Assembly (NCBI RefSeq): GCF_019218295.1
Contig: NZ_JAHUZF010000003.1
Span: 448,833 to 512,832 of the forward strand
From: Maritimibacter sp. DP1N21-5
GTDB taxonomy: Bacteria; Pseudomonadota; Alphaproteobacteria; Rhodobacterales; Rhodobacteraceae
Length of the DNA stretch: 64,000 bases
Direction: 5' to 3'
A model generated the notes under the pieces. It ran no database searches and was not told the DNA's origin. It saw only the letters and a program-made list of their open reading frames with translations. Positions 28,013 to 35,798 of this stretch are shown here, one piece after another. The position numbers and the translations under genes are program-made. Every line of letters begins with the position of its first letter. Within the stretch, counting starts at the first letter, position 1.

Positions 28013-28229
28013 TCGACACCCTCCGTTCCCAGTCGGGCCAGTAAATCCGCCGCGCCTCTTCGACCGTGCGGCGCACGATCTCGGCATCAGTGAGGGGCAG
28101 GAAGTCCACGCCTTTGCAGACGTTGCAGGGCACTGGCTCGCGGATCGCCGGGCGGGTGTCCTGCACCTCGCGCCGCAGCTCGCAGGCCGGGCAGGGGTCG
28201 TGGTTTCCGTGAAGCGAGTTGTCGGTCAT
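28005..28229 (-). CDS. small zinc-ribbon-like phage protein
   Basis: 74 residues with two cysteine pairs, CPAC near residue 12 and CNVC near residue 38, suggesting one zinc site, followed by a helical C terminus (TDAEIVRRTVEEARRIYW). The start at 28229 lies in an ATGA overlap with the upstream gene. Unknown role in the early leftward operon. Confidence 0.66.
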   Translation of the reverse strand: MTDNSLHGNHDPCPACELRREVQDTRPAIREPVPCNVCKGVDFLPLTDAEIVRRTVEEARRIYWPDWERRVSNA

Positions 28230-28522
28230 TGCACTTCCATGTTCACGTCCGGGAAGCAATCGCCCTTGAGCGCCCAGCCAAAGCGCCCATAGGCAAATGT
28301 CAGGAAGTCCTTCGTCGCTTCGCAATGAAGGTAGTTCGCGGGACCGGTGTCGAAGTCGTCGAACGACAAGGGGAGGAAATGCTCCTCCCGATCAGTGGCG
28401 ACAATCGCGTGGAGGGTGAAGGTCTTGGCGTTCTCGAACACCTGGTCATAGGTGCTGAATAACTCGCCAGCCGTAGCCGGCGCGGCGACGCATGCGAGCA
28501 TAAGCGGCAAGGTGAACTTCAT
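28226..28522 (-). CDS. small secreted protein
   Basis: 98 residues with a typical signal peptide (MKFTLPLMLACVAAPATAG, cleavage after ATAG). The mature part is ~79 residues with two cysteines that could pair. An exported protein inside an early phage operon is unusual and suggests superinfection or envelope modification; this is inference. Coupled at both ends by ATGA overlaps. Confidence 0.68.
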   Translation of the reverse strand: MKFTLPLMLACVAAPATAGELFSTYDQVFENAKTFTLHAIVATDREEHFLPLSFDDFDTGPANYLHCEATKDFLTFAYGRFGWALKGDCFPDVNMEVQ

Positions 28523-28872
28523 TCCGGGTCCTCCGTGGAGATGGTCTCTTCGGCGAGCGTCTTGGCGATCGCGCCGATGACGCTGGCGGGTTGGTCGGTG
28601 CCCATCACGGGCACGCGGGAGAGGCTGCGGCCGATCTCGGCCGGGGTGGCGCCGTGCTGCAGGAGGAGGCTGATCAGGACGCAGCCGTCCGAGATCTCGT
28701 GCTGCAGCTGGGAGCCCACGCGCTGGCCGTCGGAATAGAACACCTCGGCCAGTTGGCCGGTCTCAGGGTCGTAGCCGAGGGTCAGGCTGAAGAACTGGCT
28801 GCCGTTGCCGGTCGACCATTCGACGTCGCGCGTCACGGCGGGGCGGCGGGGGGCGATGCGGGTTCGGGTCAT
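28519..28872 (-). CDS. TSCPD-domain-like protein
   Basis: 117 residues. Residues ~45-95 (YSDGQRVGSQLQHEISDGCV then LISLLLQHGATPAEIGRSLS) resemble the TSCPD domain found at the C terminus of adenosylcobalamin-dependent ribonucleotide reductases and as stand-alone proteins in alphaproteobacterial phages. No catalytic site of its own. Might bind DNA or a nucleotide enzyme; unproven. Confidence 0.62.
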   Translation of the reverse strand: MTRTRIAPRRPAVTRDVEWSTGNGSQFFSLTLGYDPETGQLAEVFYSDGQRVGSQLQHEISDGCVLISLLLQHGATPAEIGRSLSRVPVMGTDQPASVIGAIAKTLAEETISTEDPE

Positions 28873-29102
28873 GTGCGGCGGTCCTCGATGCGGGGGGTCG
28901 TGTCGAGGCGCATGTCGCGCGTGATCAGGACACGGTAGCCGCCACGTCCGCCCTCGCCGCGCAAGACCTTGGTCTGGGTAATGGTCGGATGATCGCGGTT
29001 TAGGCCGAGACCCGAGAGCGCCTCGCTGATGAGACGGTCGCGCAGCTCGTCCTCGGTGACGGCGATCTGCAAGGTGATGGTGCTGATGTCGAGCAGGGTC
29101 AT
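28869..29102 (-). CDS. hypothetical phage protein
   Basis: 77 residues (starts MTLLDISTITLQIAVTEDEL, ends TPRIEDRRT), alpha/beta, no recognised domain. Starts in an ATGA overlap with the gene at 29099 and ends in one with the TSCPD-like gene. Only supported by operon spacing and codon use. Confidence 0.58.
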   Translation of the reverse strand: MTLLDISTITLQIAVTEDELRDRLISEALSGLGLNRDHPTITQTKVLRGEGGRGGYRVLITRDMRLDTTPRIEDRRT

Positions 29103-29494
29103 CCCTCTCTCCTTTCCAGCCGCTCGATCGCGTCGGCGTAGCGGCTCAGTTGGTTGGCGAAGGCGTGGAGCGCCTCCGGGGTCATGTCGGGGCGGCTCGT
29201 CAGGTGCCAGCGGAGGGTGGCGAGCGTCTCGGCCGGGCCGAGGGCTGCCAGTGAGTTCTGGGCGAGATGCACGAGCGTGTTTTCGTGCCTACGGCGGCGG
29301 GGGTCGTGGGTGGTGGCCCCGGGAATTGGGGCTGGGGGTGACGCCGCCGCAGGCGTCCGGGCGGTGGGGTGTCCGCGCCGGAATAGGAAGAAAAGGCCCC
29401 GGCGCAGAGCAGAAGGCGCCGGGGCAGTCGCGGCCCCGTCACGCGCGGCAGTTGGCGCGGAGGAGCCGACAGGGAACTGGTGTTCGTCACGCAT
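29099..29494 (-). CDS. hypothetical phage protein
   Basis: 131 residues. The N-terminal half is low-complexity (Ala, Pro, Arg); the C-terminal 55 residues are helical (LATLRWHLTSRPDMTPEALHAFANQLSRYADAIERLERR). The ATG at 29494 is preferred; upstream codons to 29617 look noncoding. Followed upstream (29495-29764) by ~270 bp without a gene, so a promoter for the int-side genes may lie there. Confidence 0.5.
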   Translation of the reverse strand: MRDEHQFPVGSSAPTAARDGAATAPAPSALRRGLFFLFRRGHPTARTPAAASPPAPIPGATTHDPRRRRHENTLVHLAQNSLAALGPAETLATLRWHLTSRPDMTPEALHAFANQLSRYADAIERLERREG

Positions 29495-29764
29495 GATAGA
29501 CGCCCCGTGGTAAGGTGTCATTGTGAAGCGAAACAATTGTCGTGGAGGGCGTGGCCAGGACTTGCCGAAAGTGATCCCTGACTGAAGCCGGATTTCTCCG
29601 GCGAGGGGCCTCGGCATGCGACGACTTCGAGCAAGAGGGCATCAAGCCCTTGGTCGCCGCATGGGTCTTCCTAGCCACGCAAGAACTAGTGCTAAGGGAT
29701 GAACGAGATGGTTCATAGAGGGGAAATCGCCCTATGGTGGAAACCCTTACCATCATGCCACCTC

Positions 29765-30580
29765 TTAGGCCGTCTGCTTCAGATGCGGATGCAGGCGCGC
29801 GTTGATTTCGCGAGTGATTATGAACTGGGGGCCGTTGCCGGTGGTGGCCTGCTCGATGCGGGCATCGGCGAGCATCATGGATAGGTCGATGTCGTCGAAG
29901 ATGTCGAAGAGACGGGAGGGCTCAGCCAGAAGCTCGGGCTTCGTGCGGATCGCGTTTGCGATGCCGTTTATGACGGCGCCATTGATCATGCCGACGTTGC
30001 CCTCGCCCGTGTCCACGATGCATTGGAGCACGGTAGTCAAGAGCGCGTCGCCATGGGCCGCGCGGGCGCGGCGCAGGACGCCGATGGAACGGGTTTCACC
30101 CCGGTTGGTGATGTCCTTGGAGCGGGTGATCGTCACGCCGGCCGCGTCGAGCATCGCCTTCATCGCTGCGGCTTCCAGGTCGCCGGCGGCGAGCTCGGCA
30201 AACCAGATGTCGACCGGGGAGACCGGCGTCACGTTGCCGTTGATCGCTGCAAAGGCCCCGGCGGCTTCCCGGGCTGTGCAGTCCAGGATGTAGGCCGGGA
30301 CCTGGCTGATCCCAATCGACAGCGCGGCGGTTGTGCGGTGCTGGCCGTCGACGATGTCGTAGCCCTTTGGCGCGCGCACGACGATGACCGGCAGGAACTT
30401 GGCCCAGTTGAAGTTGCGCGCGATCGTGCGGATCACCTTGGCGGATTTCGCGTTGATCGACCGCTGATAGGCGTCGTCGATCCGAAGTTCTGCGATGGGC
30501 AGCACCGCTGGCTCACCGGGGCTGCCCGCGATCGAGGGATTGTCGAAGTCGAAGGGAATGGGGGTGATCGGGCGGGTCAT
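29765..30580 (-). CDS. ParB-like nuclease-fold protein (short)
   Basis: 271 residues. ParB/sulfiredoxin fold: LPIAELRIDDAYQRSI then YDIVDGQHRTTAAL, where GQHRT corresponds to the ParB box II region (GERR-like). Lacks the HTH and C-terminal dimer domains of true ParB. Coupled by ATGA overlap to a second, longer ParB-like protein. Such proteins in phages are often DNA-binding or CTPase-type regulators; role unknown. Confidence 0.72.
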   Translation of the reverse strand: MTRPITPIPFDFDNPSIAGSPGEPAVLPIAELRIDDAYQRSINAKSAKVIRTIARNFNWAKFLPVIVVRAPKGYDIVDGQHRTTAALSIGISQVPAYILDCTAREAAGAFAAINGNVTPVSPVDIWFAELAAGDLEAAAMKAMLDAAGVTITRSKDITNRGETRSIGVLRRARAAHGDALLTTVLQCIVDTGEGNVGMINGAVINGIANAIRTKPELLAEPSRLFDIFDDIDLSMMLADARIEQATTGNGPQFIITREINARLHPHLKQTA

Positions 30581-32415
30581 TCCGCTGCCTCCGCGACACG
30601 GGTTTCCACGATCCCCAGCTCGTCGCGCATTTCGGCGGGGATCCAGCGGTCGAGGCGGGCGCCCTGTTCGCGCGAGATGCCCCATGCCTCGCGCAGGTCG
30701 AGGTTGGTGAAGAGTCGGCCGAGTTCGTTCGCTTTGACCGACTTCTTCATGACCGCGAACTTCGCGAGCATCTCCTCGTCCGCGTCGTGCAGGAGATCTT
30801 GCATGATGGCGTCGAGGGCTGCGGTGGGCAGGCGCTTGAAGAAGGCCTCGGTCGGGTGCCAGATCGCGCGCACGTCGACGCCGGTCTCGGCGTTGATCAC
30901 CTTGGCGAGTTCGCTGGTCGACCCATCGAGCAGCCGGGCGAGCGCCTGCGTCAGCACCTCGTTCGTGTGCTTCATGCCCTTGGCGCGGAAGGCTGCGAAG
31001 CCCTCGGCCGTGATCTTGGCGTTGTGGTCGTTCGGCGCGTCGAGGCGGTGCCCCGGCTCCATCCCGTCGGTCATGTCGGGGAGGTTTCGGACGTGGCTTG
31101 GGGTCAGGCTGAAGATCCGTTCCCATCCGGTTGCGATCGACAGCTGGTAGGCGAGCATCTGGCGGGCCAGTTCGGGCTTCGAGAGAAGCGCCATCTGCCG
31201 GGCCCGCGTCGCGATCGCGTGCATGTCCGAGCGCACGGCCTGCGAGGGCTCCGGGCTTTCGGGTTTGGGGGCGGGGGCCTCAGCGGCATCGTCGCTGTCC
31301 TGGTCGTCGTCCTGGGCGGTTGCGCCGGGCGGCAGGAGCGCGCTGGACCGGCGCAGCGTGCCCTCATGATCGACCCAGAGCAGGATGCCGCAGGCGGTGA
31401 CCTGTTCGTTGGTATAGGTGCCACGGGCCCGGGTTTCGAGTTCGTCGAGGCGGGCCCGGTCTTCCATGCTGCGCTGGTAGAGCGGGGTCTCCAGCAGGCG
31501 CTCGAACTCGGCCTCGTCGGCCTCGGGCAGGTCGACGGGTTCCGGCTCGACCTCTTCCAGCCCTTTGAGCCGGGGGTCGTTGAAGGGGTAGTGTTCCGGG
31601 TTGGTCCAGACGAAGGACCAGCCCTCGGCCTCGGCGTCGCGCTTGGCTTCCTTGAGGCAGCGGTCGAAGAGGCTGTTCAGGAGCGTCTCGTCGGGGAACC
31701 ACGTGTCCTCGGAGAAGAGGTCGCGCTCGATGTGGCCACCCTCGGCCTCGTATCGGTCGGCGCCGACGAAGACGGCGCGTCGGTCGGTGCCCCTGATCTC
31801 GCCGCCGTGCAGTTCGTGCTTCACGCGATGGGCGGGCCAGTCGTTGCGGCGGGCGGCCTCCATCACCTCGACGGCGCGGTCGGGCGTGGGGGCGGTGGTG
31901 AGCGCTGCAGCCACGTCGAGGGTGATGTCGCGGGCGGCGAGCGCGTCGATCACCGGGTCGGGCAGATCGGCGAGCTTCAGGCGCTGGCGCACCCGTTTCT
32001 CGGTCACGCCAAAGGCGCGGGCGATGGTCGCGGGGTCGGCGTAGCCGTCGCGTGCCATGGTGCCATAGGCGCGGATTTCCTCGGCCGGGGTCAGGTCGGT
32101 CTGGGTCTGGGCAGCAATGCCCCAGGCGCGGGCTGTCGCCCAATCCTCAGTGACGTTGACCGGGATCGCGTCAATGAGGTCGGTGCGCTCTGGGAAATCC
32201 TTGGCGATCCGCTGCAACGCGAGCAGGCGGTAGCCCCCGGCGACGATGCCGATCTCGCCCGTCTCGGTGTCAATGTGCCCGGCGAGCGGGTTGATCAGCC
32301 CGACCGAGAGGATCGAGCGCATCTTGGCCTCGACCTCGGCCGGGTCATGGGACTGCCGTGGGTTGAGGGTGTGAACGAAGAGATGGGACAGCGGGGCGTT
32401 GTGAAGGTTCGTCAT
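30577..32415 (-). CDS. ParB/RepB/Spo0J-like partition protein
   Basis: 612 residues. N-terminal ParB-like domain (NPRQSHDPAEVEAKMRSILSVGLINPLAGH and GIVAGGYRLLAL in place of the usual GERR), then an HTH region (PATIARAFGVTEKRVRQRLKLADLPDPVIDAL) and a long acidic C-terminal part. The layout matches the large ParB proteins of plasmids and phages. There is no ParA gene nearby, so ordinary segregation is doubtful. Part of the leftward early operon. Confidence 0.82.
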   Translation of the reverse strand: MTNLHNAPLSHLFVHTLNPRQSHDPAEVEAKMRSILSVGLINPLAGHIDTETGEIGIVAGGYRLLALQRIAKDFPERTDLIDAIPVNVTEDWATARAWGIAAQTQTDLTPAEEIRAYGTMARDGYADPATIARAFGVTEKRVRQRLKLADLPDPVIDALAARDITLDVAAALTTAPTPDRAVEVMEAARRNDWPAHRVKHELHGGEIRGTDRRAVFVGADRYEAEGGHIERDLFSEDTWFPDETLLNSLFDRCLKEAKRDAEAEGWSFVWTNPEHYPFNDPRLKGLEEVEPEPVDLPEADEAEFERLLETPLYQRSMEDRARLDELETRARGTYTNEQVTACGILLWVDHEGTLRRSSALLPPGATAQDDDQDSDDAAEAPAPKPESPEPSQAVRSDMHAIATRARQMALLSKPELARQMLAYQLSIATGWERIFSLTPSHVRNLPDMTDGMEPGHRLDAPNDHNAKITAEGFAAFRAKGMKHTNEVLTQALARLLDGSTSELAKVINAETGVDVRAIWHPTEAFFKRLPTAALDAIMQDLLHDADEEMLAKFAVMKKSVKANELGRLFTNLDLREAWGISREQGARLDRWIPAEMRDELGIVETRVAEAAE

Positions 32416-32427
32416 GCGGAGCCTCGG

Positions 32428-32673
32428 TCAGTTGATCTGCTGGGCATCGATCATGCCCCAATGGGTTTCGATGGAGGCCTTCATGCTCACGGCGAGCCGA
32501 TCCACGAAGGCGAGCGCCTCGCTCACGTCATGGCCGGACGCGTGGTGGACGTAGGCGATGCAGTTCCAGAGCGCGTCGGCCGATGCGAGGATCGCGGGCT
32601 CCAGCGGCTGGCCGGCCAGAAGGTCGTGGATCGCCTCGGACAGCTTGTGGCGGGTTTCCTCGTCGGTGCTCAT
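32428..32673 (-). CDS. hypothetical phage protein
   Basis: 81 residues, all-helical (EETRHKLSEAIHDLLAGQPLEPAILASADALW), no domain recognised. Start at 32673 lies in an ATGA overlap with the upstream gene. Confidence 0.6.
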   Translation of the reverse strand: MSTDEETRHKLSEAIHDLLAGQPLEPAILASADALWNCIAYVHHASGHDVSEALAFVDRLAVSMKASIETHWGMIDAQQIN

Positions 32674-33035
32674 GCGGCTCTCCCGTTGAGCTGGTCGAGG
32701 ATGTCCTGCGCCGCCGCGCGCCATGAGGCGGAGGTCGAGAGGCGCAGGATGGTGTGGGCGGCCTCGCGCTGACCTTGATCAGTTTCGACGGCGCGGAGCG
32801 TCGCCTCGGCGATCTGGAGCGTTGCGGCGCGCAGCCAAGCGGCGACGGCCTCGGAGACCGATGCGCCGGATCCGACGATGTCGTGCAGCTCGATGCGGAC
32901 CTCGTCTCCGAGGGCGAAGACGCCGCCGGTCTCGATTGCCTCCGTGGTGATCAGGTCCACGGCATCGGCTTCGGTGCCGCCGCACATGACCATGGCGAGC
33001 TGTTGCGGGAAGTTCCTGGCGCGCGGGGGGATCAT
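32670..33035 (-). CDS. hypothetical phage protein
   Basis: 121 residues, helical, no known domain; starts MIPPRARNFPQQLAMVMC. Coupled to both neighbours by ATGA overlaps. Open frame continues upstream to 33296 but would swallow the next gene. Confidence 0.6.
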   Translation of the reverse strand: MIPPRARNFPQQLAMVMCGGTEADAVDLITTEAIETGGVFALGDEVRIELHDIVGSGASVSEAVAAWLRAATLQIAEATLRAVETDQGQREAAHTILRLSTSASWRAAAQDILDQLNGRAA

Positions 33036-33238
33036 GCGCGGCCTCCCTCGATCACGGCGACGGCCGTCGGCGCCTTGCGGGGAAAAGGGATGACGTTCTC
33101 GGCCGGGTGCGAGCGGACGACGCGGAGCGCGAGGTCGCGCGTCGTGCCGGGCCATGTGCCCAGCGGCGAAGTGACGATCATCCGCGCGACGTCGACCTGG
33201 TCGCGGAAGCGGGGGTGATCGGTGGGGTGGTGCGGCAT
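33032..33238 (-). CDS. hypothetical phage protein, first gene of the leftward operon
   Basis: 68 residues. Start at 33238 (MPHHPTD) is set by a perfect GGAGG ribosome site about 5 bases upstream; the in-frame ATG at 33250 lies on that site and is rejected. No domain recognised. As first gene after the operator pair at 33269-33320 it marks the start of the repressor-controlled leftward transcript. Confidence 0.68.
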   Translation of the reverse strand: MPHHPTDHPRFRDQVDVARMIVTSPLGTWPGTTRDLALRVVRSHPAENVIPFPRKAPTAVAVIEGGRA

Positions 33239-33268
33239 GGGAACCTCCATCGGGGTGATGGGAGTTAT

Positions 33269-33320
33269 GTTTGCTATGAGAAAACATCTGCGTCAATGGG
33301 TTTGTTTTCTTATAGAAAAC
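33269..33320. promoter_or_regulatory. left operator pair for the prophage repressor
   Basis: Two 17-bp sites: GTTTGCTATGAGAAAAC at 33269-33285 and GTTTTCTTATAGAAAAC at 33304-33320, start to start 35 bp. The second is nearly palindromic (GTTTTC, five central bases, GAAAAC) and almost identical to the site at 34482-34498 next to the repressor. They lie just upstream of the leftward operon, in the position of lambda OL. Confidence 0.78.
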
Positions 33321-33331
33321 ATTCCGGAGAG

Positions 33332-33349
33332 GGTATGGTTTTCCATACC
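33332..33349. repeat. perfect inverted repeat between left operators and lipoprotein gene
   Basis: GGTATGG TTTT CCATACC, a 7-bp perfect palindrome with a TTTT centre. Its inner GGTTTTCC partly echoes the operator half-sites. Could be an operator of another regulator or a short hairpin in the leader of the lipoprotein gene. Confidence 0.5.
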
Positions 33350-33427
33350 TAAGTGATCCTTTGTTTCCGCTTGAATGCTAACGCGATCAAGGGAAGTCTG
33401 AACGCCTTTGAAACGAAGGGGACAGTA

Positions 33428-33772
33428 ATGAAAACTAAGTCTACTCTGAGTGTGATGGCACTCTTGCTCGCTGCGGCGTGCGCAAAGCAGCCCGACCAAA
33501 TTGCGGCTATCGATATCGGTCCTAATGCGTACCGGGGCTTCAGTTGCTCACAGTTGGCCCAGGCGGACGCCAAGTACGACATCGCGCTGGAAAATCTATC
33601 TGCTCAACAGCGAGATGCAGCGACTGGTGATGCTTTCGCAGTCTTCCTGCTGGGCCTTCCTCTGGCAAGCATGTCTGGGCAAGACCGTGAGACGCAGATT
33701 GCCGCGACAAAAGGGCACATCCAGGCGATCAAGCTTGAGCAGGCGCGTAAGGGGTGTCGTGTGGCCAGCTAA
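33428..33772 (+). CDS. small lipoprotein, candidate lysogenic-conversion gene
   Basis: 114 residues. Signal sequence ends in LLLAAACAK, so lipidation at Cys18 is likely; the mature protein (YRGFSCSQLAQ, a helical repeat-like middle, KGHIQAIKLEQARKGC) belongs to a type of small lipoproteins seen in proteobacterial chromosomes and phages. It sits inside the immunity region, transcribed opposite to the repressor, with its 3' end only 3 bp from the repressor stop. Such placement often means expression in the lysogen. Confidence 0.72.
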   Translation: MKTKSTLSVMALLLAAACAKQPDQIAAIDIGPNAYRGFSCSQLAQADAKYDIALENLSAQQRDAATGDAFAVFLLGLPLASMSGQDRETQIAATKGHIQAIKLEQARKGCRVAS

Positions 33773-33775
33773 GGC

Positions 33776-34453
33776 TTATTCGTGAATGATCACGACGTCT
33801 TGGCGAGCAATGTGGCGGCGCAACGGCGCTGCCCATTGCAGCTTCACCCCATATTCTGGCGGTTGAAGGTTGTTGGCGCTGAAGAGATCAAACGCCCCTT
33901 CATCCCGACCAAATCTCAATAGCTTTACCAATGCTCTTCCGTCTTCCGTCTCGCAGATCGAAACGCGATTGACGGCGTTCTCGTCAATTCCGACGAAGTT
34001 TCGTGTGAAGAACAGGATATCACCTGGCATGATGATCGGGGACATGCTGTCTCCCTCGACCTCAACCGCGACTACCTCTCGCGACGGAAGATCTTCTGGG
34101 CATGCAACGCGGAATAAGCCCTCACCTTGGGGGAAGGCATCAACGAGTTCCACTCGGGATCCCGCGCCAACGCGTCCCGCGACGGGCACAGTCCTGGATG
34201 TTTCGTAGAGGGCCGAGATGTCGACCTCTAATGCATCAGCCGCTCTTTCCAGAAGGGATAGAGAGGGAGCTTTCTGGCCAGAGATGATTAGGCTCATGTG
34301 ACCGCGCGAGACGCCGACAGCTTCCGCGAGTCGCGTCTGCGTCATGCCTTTTTTTCGCAGTATCCTGCCAATTTGAAGCCGCCTGTCTGTCATTCGGAAG
34401 AGTTGGTTCGGCGGTGGCGCTAAAGCGATAGGCGTCGTGAAAACATTTTCCAT
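33776..34453 (-). CDS. CI-like repressor, XRE HTH plus S24 autocleavage domain
   Basis: 225 residues. N-terminal HTH (TQTRLAEAVGVSRGHMSLIIS, residues ~38-58); linker with the Ala-Gly cleavage site VPVAGRVGAG; LexA-type S24 domain with nucleophile Ser in VEGDSMSPIIMPGDI and the paired Lys in ALVKLL. This predicts RecA-stimulated self-cleavage and hence induction after DNA damage. Its own start codon lies inside an operator half-site (34445-34461), so it is probably autoregulated. Divergent from the cro-like gene at 34507. Confidence 0.9.
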   Translation of the reverse strand: MENVFTTPIALAPPPNQLFRMTDRRLQIGRILRKKGMTQTRLAEAVGVSRGHMSLIISGQKAPSLSLLERAADALEVDISALYETSRTVPVAGRVGAGSRVELVDAFPQGEGLFRVACPEDLPSREVVAVEVEGDSMSPIIMPGDILFFTRNFVGIDENAVNRVSICETEDGRALVKLLRFGRDEGAFDLFSANNLQPPEYGVKLQWAAPLRRHIARQDVVIIHE

Positions 34454-34498
34454 TAGAAAACAAAACGACTTGACGGCAATAGTTTTCCTATAGAAAAC
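34445..34498. promoter_or_regulatory. right operator pair of the genetic switch
   Basis: Two 17-bp sites: ATTTTCCATTAGAAAAC at 34445-34461, covering the repressor start codon, and GTTTTCCTATAGAAAAC at 34482-34498, just before the cro-like gene; start to start 37 bp, about the same as the left pair. A possible -35 TTGACG (34470-34475) for the cro-side promoter lies between them; the second operator covers its -10 region. Confidence 0.8.
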
Positions 34499-34506
34499 AT
34501 TTTGCC

Positions 34507-34698
34507 ATGCTGACCGAGTTCTTCAAGCGATCTGGTATGACCCGAACTGCTATGGCGGAGGCGCTCGGTATCGGCCGCGCATATCTGTCTCTTCTGGAAA
34601 ACGGCAGGAAGCGTCCTAGCCTCGAACTCGCGTTCGCCATTGAACGGGCAACAAATGGAGAGGTTCCTGCGTCCTCTTGGATAGAGGACGCCGCCTGA
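34507..34698 (+). CDS. Cro-like XRE regulator
   Basis: 63 residues, almost only an HTH_3 domain: FFKRSGMTRTAMAEALGIGRAYLSLLENGRKRPSLELAFAIERAT. Divergent from the CI-like repressor with 53 bp containing both operators between the two genes. Size, place and orientation fit Cro. Converges on the WYL/TerB gene 14 bp downstream. Confidence 0.85.
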   Translation: MLTEFFKRSGMTRTAMAEALGIGRAYLSLLENGRKRPSLELAFAIERATNGEVPASSWIEDAA

Positions 34699-34712
34699 TG
34701 CTCTCGTGTCTG

Positions 34713-35573
34713 TCAGTCCAGCCATCCGAAGCCGTGTGCACGAGTTCCGGCACTGCAGAGCTCTTCCACCAGCGCGGCCTCAATATCGTCGATCTGCCCG
34801 TCTGCCTTGACGCTCTGCCTCAAAGCGTTGGCGAGACGGCCCAGTCGGATCGGTTCCCAGTTTGCCAGCGTCGCAAGGCTCCTATCTACGTCTTCCCGCG
34901 TTGGACGAATGCGGCGGATTGTTCGTTCGAGTTTCGCGAACATGGCAGCTTCAAGGTCGCCGTGCAGACTCCCGTTGTCACGCATCACACAGGCTTCATC
35001 TTCTGCATATCGGAGGATTCGGTCGATCTCACCCTCGTGGAGAATATCATCAGACCGCGCTGCTGCGATCAGGATGTCCAGCGCCGGCGTCAGGTCTCGC
35101 CTCAAGACGGTGTAAGGAGAGATGCTCGGGGCCGCCGGGACCGCCGACTTTCTTGTGGCCGCGATGTCCGAGTATGGCTTAGTCGTTATCTGGAAGTCCG
35201 TGTCCTCAAGAATGTCTGCGAACCAAGAGGTCGCGTCCTCAATCTCTCCGTCCTGATCAATGAGACAGATCACGCGGTCCGTTCTAAAGCTGCGCATGGC
35301 CTTCCGCTCGTGACAGTAAGCCCGCAGGATGTGGTTTCCGTCATATTCTTCGATTGTTCGCATGGTGACGTGCCGTCGTGTCACCTGACCTTTGGAATCG
35401 CGATACTCGATCATCCAGTAGTAGGGTTCGAGCGAGAGGATCTTCCGCTCCGGCCCCTGAGGTGGTTCGGGATCGTCATCGGGGGCCAGAAGGACGCCGC
35501 GCAGCGTAATTTGAGGCGACGGGTCTTCAAGGCGCGGCGTACGCTCGAACAGCGTCCTGAATGTGCTGAACAT
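34713..35573 (-). CDS. WYL-like and TerB-like domain protein
   Basis: 286 residues. Residues ~45-110 (PYYWMIEYRDSKGQVTRRHVTM then ILRAYCHERKAMRSFRTDRV) look like a WYL-type ligand-sensing domain; the C-terminal ~110 residues (AARSDDILHEGEIDRILRYAEDEA... DVDRSLATLANW... LRQSVKADGQIDDIEAALVEEL) resemble a duplicated TerB helical domain with DG-x-x-D/E metal-type motifs. No HTH is seen. The ATG at 35573 follows a likely divergent promoter region; function unknown, perhaps stress sensing in the lysogen. Confidence 0.68.
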   Translation of the reverse strand: MFSTFRTLFERTPRLEDPSPQITLRGVLLAPDDDPEPPQGPERKILSLEPYYWMIEYRDSKGQVTRRHVTMRTIEEYDGNHILRAYCHERKAMRSFRTDRVICLIDQDGEIEDATSWFADILEDTDFQITTKPYSDIAATRKSAVPAAPSISPYTVLRRDLTPALDILIAAARSDDILHEGEIDRILRYAEDEACVMRDNGSLHGDLEAAMFAKLERTIRRIRPTREDVDRSLATLANWEPIRLGRLANALRQSVKADGQIDDIEAALVEELCSAGTRAHGFGWLD

Positions 35574-35798
35574 AGAAATCCTCTTTGGTCCATTGGTTCG
35601 CGCCTTGACCGTAGAGGGTGCAGGCCGGGTTTGTCGATCCGGCCTGCAGCTCTCTTTTCGGGGGTGACGGCATGATCCCGTTACGGTCATTCCCATGGTT
35701 GATCGCCCCTGTGACGGACCGGTTCTGCTCGCGTGCTCCTTTCTCACCCTCACAGGCTGGCATGGCGCATCGCCATGGCCAAGGAATCGAGGTTTCCG
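35574..35798. promoter_or_regulatory. divergent promoter region before the rightward replication operon
   Basis: 225 bp with no supported gene between the leftward WYL/TerB gene and the rightward operon; should hold both promoters. No clear operator copy of the GTTTTC/GAAAAC type was found here. Confidence 0.4.

Noticed and set aside
30787..32772. 661-codon rightward frame antisense to the ParB-like gene
   Set aside because: Gly/Val/Leu-rich mirror of the real ParB-like frame; no domain and no ribosome site.
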